DNA of 64,000 nucleotides from NCBI GenBank assembly GCA_028751875.1, contig CM054135.1:3932448-3996447 (forward strand), in the 5' to 3' direction. The translations under genes were made by a program, and so were the position numbers. Positions 54,691-64,000 of this stretch are shown here, one piece after another (position 1 is the stretch's first letter; the number at the start of each line of letters is the position of its first letter). This DNA comes from Rapana venosa. Lineage: Eukaryota; Mollusca; Gastropoda; Neogastropoda; Muricidae. The notes beneath the pieces were generated by a model. That model had not been told where the DNA came from. It worked only from the letters and a program-made list of their open reading frames with translations, and ran no database searches.

Positions 54691-55318
54691 ATCACCAACA
54701 CACAGCATCACTGGCTGATGTTTATATAAACTTTGTGAACAGTTGTTTACTGTAAAACATATATTGCCAATTGAAGAATACACAGTATTTAGTTGAGAAA
54801 TTGAGCATTCCACTGTCTTGGAGTTGTCTATAGTGAGAGCAAAGCATGGAAGCAGAATCGTGGAAAGAACTTTGTGGAAAGAAATATTGACACAAAACAA
54901 AGAAGACTGGAGTTTAGATACGAAACATGAAAGAAAAGAAAAAGGCGATAGTTGAGGAGGCACAAAGATTTATCTACTTCTTGCCTTGATGTGAAGGGAG
55001 GAACCTGCAGAGTGGCTGGAAAATGATACACGGATTATAATTAAGTAATATGGAAAAAGTAAAATAGAGGGGATACAGCAAGAAGCAAGAGAAAGACAGA
55101 GACAGAAAAGGAGGAGAGAGAGCATTTTCAGGTTTACATCAACATCAAAATAAGCCAAATATCAATTTCTGACAAAGCACCCTCACTAAAACCTTTTTGT
55201 TAACCATACTATCAATAACCATATTAAGTTAAGTTACAAAAATGCCAAAAAGCCTGATATAAAACAGTCTTAACATCCCTGTCAACAACAGCATCAATAG
55301 AACAATTGGAAATTGAAG

Positions 55319-55570
55319 GAGGGGAATGTAAATGGGAGTGTTTTTTATGAATTTTAAAGGGTGCGAGGGGTTTTGGGAAAAAGGGGCGGGTTTTGAGGGT
55401 GATTTGCTAACTTGTGGAAAAAAAGTGAAATAAAAAAAATTTTTTTTAAACCCCCTTTTCAAATTTGTTTTAAAAAGTCCCCCGGGGAAAAGAAATTAAA
55501 AAATTTCATTTGGGTTTTTCTGTTTTAAAAATTGATTTTGTTTGGGGTTTTGGGGAAAATTGAAGTTTCT
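55319..55570. other. Junction between duplication units, odd low-complexity DNA
   Basis: The junction holds long runs of G, A and T (A-A-A-A-A-G-G-G-G-C-G-G-G, T-T-T-T-T-T-T-A-A-A-C-C-C-C-C). It has no counterpart elsewhere in the window and no gene. It looks like poor-quality sequence. Confidence 0.6.
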
Positions 55571-55744
55571 GCTGCAGCTGCTGCTATAGGTAATGAAGTG
55601 CTTTGGGTTTGATGATTATGTAAATGCTGATATGTGATGGGATGATGATGACTAATGCTGTAGCCTTGCAAAATTTGAAAATGTGAAAGGGATATAACGA
55701 TTTTTGCTATGTCTTCTCCCCCTTCCCCCAACATGTTTGTATAG

Positions 55745-55836
55745 TGTCCCAGGCCGAATTTACAATAAACCTTTTCAGTGTTTCATTTTCCCCGTGTTTC
55801 ATTTCTCTCTCTCTCTCTCTCTCTCCCTCCTCATCT

Positions 55837-55923
<87 letters not shown>

Positions 55924-55960
55924 ATAAAATTTTATATATATATTAATATTATATAATTTT
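55745..55960. repeat. LINE 3' end, (TC)n and (TA)n tracts (unit B)
   Basis: Counterpart of 50495-50690. The TC tract is interrupted by C-C-T-C-C-T-C-A-T-C and the TA tract is longer. Confidence 0.85.
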
Positions 55961-55964
55961 TATC

Positions 55965-58900
55965 TGTCCCTAGTCTGACGACCGTGGGGGCACCCTCAAA
56001 GACTCAAAACCAGTTCCCTCCATTCCTCTCTCCTGTTCTGCCTTTCTCAGGGTTTTGTTGATTCTAGGCCTGCCCTTCGCTGATGTTATCCTCCCCCCCT
56101 CTTCCTTGGTCTGCCCTCTCTTCTTCCTCCTTGGACAGTGCCTTGCAAAATTTGTCTTTGTAATTCCTTGGGATCCTTGTGACATGCCCATACCATTTAA
56201 GTTTAACGCTTTTTCACGATCGTTAGAAGGTTCTCATGGGGTCCAATGGTTTGCTGGATTCTTTATCCCACGCTTTCGTTGCTTATGTGGTCTTTGTGGG
56301 GAGATGCCAAGGAGTCTCCGAAAGCATCTCCCCTCCACGCCTGTACTCTTCTCTCCAAATCTGCAGTCAGGGTCCTTTGATTCACAGGCATACAGAAATA
56401 GGGATATGACAGGGAGGGGCATTAGTCTGATCTTGGAGATAAGTGAGATATTCTTATCTCTCCAGAGGGTGTTTTTTTTGACAAAGTGTTATTGTCTGTG
56501 CAGTCCTGCATACTACTTCTGGCTTGGATCCCTGGTCTGATACAATGGCTCCCAGGTACTTAAGCTTTGAATTTGTTTCCACTTCTGGTCAAAAACCCTG
56601 TTTATCAGTGCTAATGCCGTTGGTGTTTATTAGTCATCGTTTGGTCTTCTCTTGCACTGATTTCCATGCCGTATTTTTTGGAGGCCTTATTCAAGTGTTC
56701 TGTTAGGCTGGCAAACCCTCTTTTTCTGATCCTGCTATTCCATCAATGTCATCTGCGAAGCGGAGGTTTGTGATCGTTCTGGCCACCAATGCAGACTGAT
56801 CCTTCATGATGTTCCAGTGCATCAGCCATGATTCTCTCAAGGAAGTTTTTTTGAAAAGAGTGGGTGAGAGTAGACACCCCTGCCTTACTCCAACTGTTGT
56901 TCCCGAAACCATTCTCCAATGTTGTTGTTGTAGTACACTGCACTGGTGGCCTCGCTGTACAGCTGTTTGATGACTCTGATCAGGTTTGCCAGATGCCGTA
57001 CAAAATTCATGGTTGCCCACAAAGCTGCATGCCACCCCCCTGTCAAATGCCTTCTTAAAATCGATAAATACGTGGTAAAGGTCTTGTTGATGTTAAGGTA
57101 CCGCTCACATAGTATTCTGAGGTTGAATATTTTTCTGTTGTGCTGCGCCCTGCTCTGAAACCTGCTTGTTCCTCAGCAATGATGGTCTCTGCTTGTTGGC
57201 TTCATCTATTCATATTATCCCGCAGCATGACCTTGCCTTGGGGGGACAAATGAGGCTGATTGTGCGGTAATTATGGCATGTTGTAGATTTCCTTTCTTGG
57301 GGAGGGTGATGATGAGTGACTGTGTCCATGGTGTTGGCCATTTTTCTGTCTGCCAAAATCTTGTTGCAGATTCTTAGTAGGGTTGCTCATGGCTTCCCCC
57401 ACCAGCTTGGACCAACTCAGCTGAATGTTGTCAGCCCCTGCTGACTTTTCCCCTTTTTTTAGCGATCGGATTGCTGTTTTCCACTTCTTCTCGGAGAATA
57501 GGGGACTGTCTGTGTTTTGCCCTTTTGGGTACATTAAGGACTTCTGGATCTCCTGCGGTTCTATAGTTTATACAGTGGAGCAGTATTCTGTCCATCTGTT
57601 CAGAATTTTCCTGGTCGTCAGTGAGACACTTCCCATTTTTGTCTTGGGTTGTTAAAACCTTTTCTCTTTTTCGTGCTAGTCAGGTCTTTACCAGCTGATA
57701 TGCTTTCTTGCTATTGTTTTTCTTGATGATCCTTCTTCAATGTCTTGGCACTGCTCACCGAAACCATTTCTCTTTGCCTCCGTCCCTGGACTTCCTGATT
57801 CTTTTGTTGACTGCCCTATATTGTTTGCTCTTTCTTTTGTTTCATTTTTCTTTTTCTTCAACTCTCTACGCTTGTCGCATAGTTGTAGGATGTTAGGTGT
57901 GACCCATGTTTTTTGAATGGTCGATGTTTGCCAGAAGCTCGTTTGCTGTTTCAGTCACTGCTGTATTTTAAACTATTCGTCAGTGTATCTATGTCTGAGT
58001 CTATCACAGTGAGTGCTGCAAACTTTCACCTATCCTTTCTTGAAAAATTTCTAATACCTCTGGTCCCTTTAGCTTCTCGAGGTCAAATTTGATCCTGATG
58101 TTGTTTCCCCTTGTGGATTTTCTTTAGACGTAGTCGGAAAGTCATCATCACAAGATCATGATCACTCCCTATTCTGCCTCCTTGAAAACTTCGTGTCTGT
58201 GCGATTTTAACGCTAGACTGAAACCGTCTTTTCAAACCCTGATGTAATCTATTTGGTTGTGGTGTTCTCCATTTGGGCTTGCCATGTCCATTTTCTGGAT
58301 TTTTGTGTGGGCCAAGTGTATTCACCCAGCTGGGGATGGTTGTTACTGGCAAACTCCAGGAGTCTCAAGCCTCTTTTTATTTGATTGGTTATTACAATTG
58401 GCCCACAAACGCCCTCCCCGTCTTTCCTTTCATCTTCTCCCACCTTGGCGTTCCAGTCACCTTGCACAACGAGGATGTCTTTCTTGGGAGTTTGATTCAG
58501 AACCTCTTGTAGCTGGTAATAAAATTCTTCTACGGCTTCATCTGTGCAGTCTGATGTAGGGGCGTATGCCTGTACTATAGTTATGTTAAAGGGGGTTGCT
58601 CTCAGGCGGATGGTAATACGTCTGCTGGACACAGGCTGACAGCTCATGACGGTGTTCACGGTGTCTTTGTGAACGAGAAACCCCACGCCGTGTTCATGTT
58701 TATCCTGTTTTCCACTGTAGTATAATTTGTGGTCTTCCTGGGTCGTTGTTTCTCCCATGTTTTTCCACCTGACTTCGCAGAGCCCAAGGATGTGCCATTG
58801 ATATCTGGACATCTCATGTGTCAGTTCTTCCACTTTGCCTGCAGCTTAGTGTCCGTACATTCCACGTGCCAATGATGGTGTTGTTTCTGGCACGAATTTT

Positions 58901-59163
58901 GCTGCGTTTTACATCAGTAGCATACTTTCGACATCTGTCCTGATGAGCAACAGAAGGCGCGGTCCTTGGTAACCCGGGCGACGACCGATCCGGTATGGAG
59001 ATTCTGGCTGTCTTTTTCATGGGTGTATCTTGGGCAAATCAAACCTGGCGGAGCCCATCCCTCTCCAGGTCGGATTTTTTGATTGGGTTTACTCCCCACA
59101 TGTGGCAGGTGGTACTGGGTTACATGGTTACCAGTAGCAGAGGGAGTCTCTGACCTGACAACA
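55965..59163 (-). mobile_element. RTE-like LINE, near full length (unit B)
   Basis: Same content as 50693-53862. Its endonuclease is better preserved: 58249-58833 is open for 194 aa, with H-I-L-G-L-C-E-V-R-W, A-Y-A-P-T-S-D and G-D-W-N-A-K-V-G. This endonuclease nicks target DNA to prime reverse transcription. The RT part (57050-56700) is shattered by indels. G-I-A-G-S-E-K-E is still visible after the F-A-D-D-I-D motif. Confidence 0.85.
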
Positions 59164-59171
59164 TATATATA

Positions 59172-59455
<284 letters not shown>

Positions 59456-59563
59456 CTATATCGTTTGAGGCCCCTACACTGAATAAACCGCATTCGGTTT
59501 GTTACATGCTGCAAAGACAATAATTATTCTGTAATGAAATTCATGTGTATGTTCTGTAGTCAG

Positions 59564-59771
59564 ACATTACACCCTGCATTTAAAGGGAGGCATGGGGAAC
59601 TGTTGCAGGCCGTGGCTTATGCAGTGCAGGAGGTCAACAAAAGGGATTTACTGCCGAACAACATCAAGCTGGGCTTTGTCGTGCTGAACACTTGCGGCTC
59701 CAAGCGGCTCAACCTGGCGAGTGCTGCCTCTTATTTGCCTCAGACCGTGTGTTCTAAAGAGAAGAGTAGGC
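59564..59771 (+). CDS. Class C GPCR (metabotropic-receptor-like) ligand-binding exon, copy B
   Basis: The exon encodes part of the Venus-flytrap ligand-binding domain: H-G-E-L-L-Q-A-V-A-Y-A-V-Q-E-V-N, then L-L-P-N-N-I-K-L-G-F-V-V-L-N-T-C and L-A-S-A-A-S-Y-L. This is the E-(I/V)-N ... L-P ... L-G ... D/N-x-C pattern of mGluR, CaSR and related receptors. The donor C|GTAAGT at 59772 is consensus. The acceptor is T-C-A-G ending at 59563 (phase 0), with an alternative T-A-G four bases earlier. It ends in phase 1 and joins in frame to the exon at 61092. An ANF-receptor guanylyl cyclase is the main alternative family. Confidence 0.8.
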
Positions 59772-59835
59772 GTAAGTTTCCTTTCTGCAATGATGGCATT
59801 CTGTTTGTTCCATGCTTATTACCTAGAGGCAATGA

Positions 59836-59836
<1 letters not shown>

Positions 59837-59898
<62 letters not shown>

Positions 59899-59962
59899 CA
59901 CATACGCACGCGCGCACTCACGCACGCACGCACGCGCACACATATTCACACACACACATATG
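59837..59962. repeat. (CA)n/(CGCA)n microsatellite (unit B)
   Basis: Pure CA at 59837-59866, then CGCA repeats. Confidence 0.95.
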
Positions 59963-60625
59963 CACCCTCGCACACACATACACAGACACAGCATCACCAA
60001 CACACAGCATCACTGGCTGATGTTTATATAAACTTTGTGAACAGTTGTTTACTGTAAAACATATATTGCCAATTGAAGAATACACAGTATTTAGTTGAGA
60101 AATTGAGGCATTCCACTGTCTCTGGAGTTGTCTATAGTGAGAGCAAAGCATGGAAGCAGAATCGTGGAAAGAACTTTGTGGAAAGAAATATTGACACAAA
60201 ACAAAGAAGACTGGAGTTTAGATACGAAACATGAAAGAAAAGAAAAAGGCGATAGTTGAGGAGGCACAAAGATTTATCTACCTTCTTGCCTTGATGTGAA
60301 GGGAGGAAACCTGCAGAGTGGCTGGAAAACTGATACACGGATTATAATTAAGTAATATGGAAAAAGTAAAATAGAGGGGATACAGCAAGAAGCAAGAGAA
60401 AGACAGAGACAGAAAAGGAGAGAGAGAGCATTTTCAGGTTACATCAACATCAAAATAAGCCAAATATCAATTTCTGACAAAGCACCCTCACTAAAACCTT
60501 TTTGTTAACCATACTATCAATAACCATATTAAGTTAAGTTACAAAATGCCAAAAAGCCTGATATAAAACAGTCTTAACATCCCTGTCAACAACAGCATCA
60601 ATAGAACAATTGGAAATTGAAAGGC

Positions 60626-60690
60626 ACAGGTAGTACTGGCTTACATGGTTACAAGTAGCAGAGGAGACCTCTGACTTTACATGCAAGCAG
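60626..60690. mobile_element. Short fragment of LINE 5' leader
   Basis: The segment resembles 53800-53860, the 5' leader of the RTE-like LINE (T-A-C-A-T-G-G-T-T-A-C then A-G-T-A-G-C-A-G-A-G-G). It lies exactly at the end of duplication unit B. Confidence 0.65.
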
Positions 60691-61018
60691 AAAGAGAAAC
60701 AGTAATCACAGTCTGTCTAGATATATCTTCCATTCTATCAGTAAGAGAAAGAAATTATTGTATTAAGATAGTCATGTCACAAACCAAGATAAGGGTCATC
60801 ATTTTGTTATAGTTTTAAGAAGCTACAGGTTTACCAACATTTTTCCAGACATAAAGTAGGCATACTTAGAATAATGTGAATTTTGTTTGACACAATGTCC
60901 TTTTATGTATAAGTGCATTGTCTTCATAATTTTTTTTCCGAGAAAGAGAGTTTGACATGATGTGTTTTCGTTGACATTTGTGCCCATTGTGTGACATTGT
61001 CAAATTCTTCTTTTTGAT
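60691..61018. other. Intron sequence, nothing recognised
   Basis: No exon, repeat family or RNA-like structure was seen. Confidence 0.5.
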
Positions 61019-61080
61019 TTGTGACCCAAGGCCAAGGTGCATTGCATTTGAGAGTCCTAAGTTCAGAGTTCTCTCTTTTC
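61019..61080 (+). mobile_element. Diverged LINE 3' end next to a receptor splice acceptor
   Basis: C-C-C-A-A-G-G-C-C-A-A-G-G-T, then G-T-T-C-A-G-A-G-T-T-C-T-C-T-C-T parallels the LINE 3' end at 50500-50580. Its CT-rich tail lies 10-25 bp before the acceptor AG at 61090-61091. Confidence 0.5.
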
Positions 61081-61091
61081 ATTTGTTGTAG

Positions 61092-61278
61092 GTGGAGAGT
61101 GCCAAGGAGTATACGATGTGGTGGCAGTGGTAGGTTCCTCCGGCAGTGACCGGTCTATCTCCGCATCACATTTACTGTCACCAGCTGAGATACCTCTGAT
61201 CAGTGCATACTCCACCAGTGATGAACTCAGCAACACTGACCGGTTCCCTTACTTTCTGAGGGTGGTTCCTCCAGACAG
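61092..61278 (+). CDS. Class C GPCR ligand-binding exon 3
   Basis: The acceptor T-T-G-T-T-G-T-A-G ends at 61091 and the donor CAG|GTTAGT begins at 61279. Read in phase with the exon ending at 59771 it gives G-E-C-Q-G-V-Y-D-V-V-A-V-V-G-S-S-G-S, then L-L-S-P-A-E-I-P-L-I-S-A-Y-S-T-S and F-P-Y-F-L-R-V-V-P-P-D. These are the G-x-S-S and R-x-V-P-x-D blocks of class C receptors, which help bind the ligand's amino-acid moiety. It ends in phase 2. The following exon (dimer and lobe-2 region) was not found before the window ends. Confidence 0.88.
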
Positions 61279-61429
61279 GTTAGTTTGCTTCTGTACTATC
61301 ACTCTACCAGCTCATGGAAAGATAACAAATATTTGTTTTCCTTATGATCGCACATTAAACAGACAACTGCTTTTGCAGAGACTGGTAAACTGGTGACATA
61401 CTCCCAAACCGATTTTAAGCTCTTATGTT

Positions 61430-62600
61430 TGATGGGATCCAGAGACTTTAGGTACAATTGTTTTCACCTTCACCTGTCCTATAATTGTTAGATCTTTGGG
61501 GCACCAAAGAATATTTTGTTTTCTCGTTCCATATGACTTTTAGTATGAAGATGGTGATGGCTGAATCGTAAATCTTATAACCACCATTGTGTTTGGAATG
61601 CAGAAGTGCAATGTATAGATGCAACAGTCTTTCTATCAGCTCTCCAGTGTGCATAGGTGATCACACAGACCAAGCTTATGGCTTTCTCATATAATGTTTT
61701 CAAGTTCTGGATATGACTTCTGAAATTTAGCTTCTGGTCAAAATGATACCTAAGAACTTAGCTTCCATCACAGCTGGGATGAATTTTTTCCAGTGTCTGA
61801 ACTGTGGCACGTTTTCTTTCTGACTATCTTGTAAGGAGCAAAATCGTCTACAGAAAGCAAGCATTTCACACCATAGTGGACTAATCTGACGCTACTCTTG
61901 ATCTTTGTGCTGAAGAAGGCAGAAGAAAATATGCTCCCCCACATAAACCTCATTTTCTACACAAAGATATCAGATATCTGAAACTGTCTTTTTGCCAGAA
62001 ATTTTCAAGAAACAACGATTGACAACACTAAAAGCATTGGCCATATTCTCATGCCATGTTATAAGCCTTTTCTAGATCAAAGAAGAGAGCAATGACATGC
62101 GTGTTTGCCTGTAAAAGCATTATGGACAGCTATTTCTAAGTGGGTGAGATGGTCAACAGAGGAATGGTTTTTGTTAGAACCACATTGTTTTTTGGCCAGG
62201 AGGCCATCAGTGTCGGCCTGGACATAATGAAGGAGGTGACAGTCCCCAACAGTTTGCAAATATAGCTGGTCAAAGCTATTAGTCTGTTGTTGTTTGGGTC
62301 TTTGGGGTCATTATTAGGTATAGGGATGGGAATAATATGGGGGATCCATCAGACAATAGAAAAAAAAAACCTGGTAATCCAAATGTGGTTGTATACTCCC
62401 AGGAATGTTTGTAAGCAAAAGTCAAGAACGTGTTTTATAAGACCATAATATTTTCCTTTAGGACCAGCTTAACTCCCACCACAGGTTTGCAAGGAACATT
62501 CGGTTTGAACAATGAAACAGAAATTTGCAATCTTTCTCATTTTTGGAGATGAAATTTGAGGGAGGTTTTTTTTCGAAGATTTAATTCCCAGGAAAGCTTG
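61430..62600 (-). mobile_element. Jockey-like LINE reverse transcriptase fragment in the receptor intron
   Basis: Minus-strand reading from about 62600: weak pre-RT matches, then L-A-K-K-Q-C-G-S-N-K-N-H-S-S (position of Q-x-G-F-R-x-x-x-S) near 62195, E-A-K-F-L-G-I-I near 61755, and L-H-L-Y-I-A-L-L-H-S-K near 61625. All frames are broken and the catalytic A-D-D block is not intact. The 3' end was not defined. Confidence 0.65.
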
Positions 62601-62650
62601 CACTATTGACAACAAAAAGGAATTTACCCCCAGAGTTGTGACAAATAAGT

Positions 62651-62651
<1 letters not shown>

Positions 62652-62704
<53 letters not shown>
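62652..62704. repeat. (GA)n microsatellite
   Basis: An uninterrupted GA tract of about 53 bp. Confidence 0.97.
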
Positions 62705-62706
<2 letters not shown>

Positions 62707-63369
62707 TCAAGAATTTAATCATATAGGCCAGGTAACACGTTACAAATCCATGCGTAATCATGTATGACTGAATGCTTTGAATAAAGCATATAGTACAAAA
62801 AGCACATTTTAATTGCCACATCAGTAATCAAAGGAAACACCACAAGATTTTATGACGGGGCAGCTTTTGTTGGCATGATAAACATATCTGCCAAGATCAT
62901 AGGCACACATACCATCTTGCATTAATCTTTGAAATGAAGTTAGGGATAGATTTATTCTATATTTTGTGGGATGAATTTGAGTCGCTAGTCACTTAGAACA
63001 TTATAATAAAAGAGAAAATGCAGTTTTGTTTCTACAGCAATGTGACAAAATGAACACTAAAGATCATGCTCAGAATTGGCTGTGTAGCGTTTTCTGTGCG
63101 GCTGTGGCTCTGAATTCCTAATCTATATCTGATCAGAATGTCATGATATGCTTACTAGGCACCAAGGTAAAGTGCATTTCCATAGATACAGATAATTCAT
63201 TATGTATGGTATACATTAAATCTATGCTATAATTAACATGTTCATTCTACTTTTGATAGAAGCAATCGATTAATCTTGGCTTACAATGACAAAGAAAACC
63301 TTATTGTTGGTGACACCTTGCTTTTCCCATACAAAACCAAAAAAGTCGCATGTTAATATTTTACAAATG
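62705..63369. other. Intron sequence, nothing recognised
   Basis: A/T-rich, with no exon-like frame. Confidence 0.5.
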
Positions 63370-63380
63370 CTTTACACTCA

Positions 63381-63673
63381 GCGGGATAGCTCAGTGGTTG
63401 GAGCACTCGCTTTCCCCCAGCCAAGTTAAGCAGCGTCGAGCGTGGTTACCAGTTGGATGGGTGACCGTTTGTGCGCCTTGGCTTCAGTACAGTTCCCCCA
63501 GTTCACCCAGCTGTAAATGGGTACCTGCCCTCTTTAGGGTCAGGGAAGGTAAAGCAGCAAGGGAGAGGAGATGGGCGCCGCCCTCAATATGCTGGCCCTA
63601 GAGAAGTGAGGTCTCTGACGCCTCGCTCCCCTACGACCTTATAGGTTATGGGGCTCCCTTACTCCTTTTTTTA
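63381..63673 (+). mobile_element. Chimeric tRNA/5S-rRNA-derived SINE, 293 bp
   Basis: The head reads G-C-G-G-G-A-T-A-G-C-T-C-A-G-T-G-G, a tRNA A-box half. It is followed at 63421-63466 by a stretch that closely resembles the internal control region of 5S rRNA: A-A-G-T-T-A-A-G-C-A-G-C-G-T-C, then T-G-G-A-T-G-G-G-T-G-A-C-C-G. The body ends in a T-rich tail near 63665. CTTTACACTCA (63370-63380) and CTTTATACTCA (63674-63684) are an 11-bp target-site duplication with one mismatch, so it moved as one unit. Pol III transcription from either box type is inferred. Confidence 0.82.
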
Positions 63674-63684
63674 CTTTATACTCA

Positions 63685-64000
63685 ACACGTTTTACCATCA
63701 TTATGGAGGGACAGAAGCGTGTTGTAGTCCTCTTGTGGAAGCCTGGATTCTTCTAATTCTGCCAGCCATACCCAATATCTGATTAACCGTGTGATAGTGA
63801 GGTTAAGGAGGATGCCAAGATAATAAACCAGCGATTAAATGATTGAATGTGAAGAAAGCTGCTGTTGTGGATGGCGTAAGTAGATATTTATTTACTTCAT
63901 GTGCAGGGCAGCTGTGTCATGGTTTTAGTGTTTTATTTTCTTGGTTTCTAGAACCCTAATGTGTACCTAGTGTATGGATAAAAATCAATCCTCTGTCAGG
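63685..64000. other. No gene recognised
   Basis: Presumed intron of the receptor gene; nothing distinctive was seen. Confidence 0.5.

Larger units (their letters stand above)
50318..55318. repeat. Tandem duplication, unit A (~5.0 kb)
   Basis: Unit A is repeated as unit B at 55571-60625 in the same order: LINE 3' tail, (TC)n, (TA)n, RTE-like LINE, SINE-like tail, GT/GA microsatellites, receptor exon, CA microsatellite and a 500-bp intron piece. The shared start is C-T-G-C-A-G-C-T-G-C-T-G-C-T-A and the shared end is C-A-A-T-T-G-G-A-A-A-T-T-G-A-A. Confidence 0.93.

Noticed and set aside
54424..54729. His/Thr-rich open frames after the receptor exon
   Set aside because: They read through the splice donor into a CA/CG microsatellite.

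Overview
This is eukaryotic, almost certainly metazoan, DNA. It has long intergenic and intronic stretches, dinucleotide and trinucleotide microsatellites, GT/AG-bounded exons of a class C G-protein-coupled receptor, many fragments of non-LTR retrotransposons, a DIRS-type tyrosine-recombinase retroelement, a small inverted-repeat element and a tRNA/5S-derived SINE. The mix of RTE-like LINEs whose proteins resemble the 'craniofacial development protein 2-like' family, DIRS and Polinton elements suggests a marine invertebrate, most likely a lophotrochozoan such as a mollusc. The taxon is inference. Nothing looks bacterial.

Region 1 (about 1-15.6 kb) is a decayed Polinton/Maverick (adintovirus-like) DNA element. 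It carries a double-jelly-roll major capsid protein gene split by a LINE, a packaging ATPase present twice as arms of an inverted duplication, a coiled-coil/membrane protein, a protein-primed family B DNA polymerase, a retroviral-type integrase, and four or five small genes that are probably virion or membrane proteins. No protease or penton gene was recognised. Nearly every large gene has stops or frameshifts. Two copies of a 245-bp repeat that ends in a 185-bp hairpin flank the polymerase-integrase half in direct orientation.

Region 2 (15.6-41 kb) is a graveyard of retroelements. It holds LINE endonuclease, reverse transcriptase and RNase H fragments, one LINE nested in another with a short target-site duplication, a DIRS element on the minus strand interrupted by an RTE-like LINE tail with an 11-bp duplication, a 272-bp inverted-repeat element, and a second RTE-like LINE with a 9-bp duplication. 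Several stretches contain nothing I can recognise.

Region 3 (about 42-64 kb, plus strand) contains the 5' part of a class C GPCR gene. A putative signal-peptide exon lies near 42.05-42.31 kb. The first ligand-binding-domain exon is present twice (54.27 and 59.56 kb) because a roughly 5-kb segment is tandemly duplicated, and the next exon is at 61.09-61.28 kb. The phases of the 42.3, 59.6 and 61.1 kb exons agree. The gene runs off the right edge. Its introns are filled with LINEs, microsatellites and a chimeric SINE. Parts of the second duplicate (55.3-58.6 kb) and the LINE at 36.5-38.0 kb carry dense single-base indels, so some frameshifts and even the duplication itself could be assembly or base-calling artefacts.
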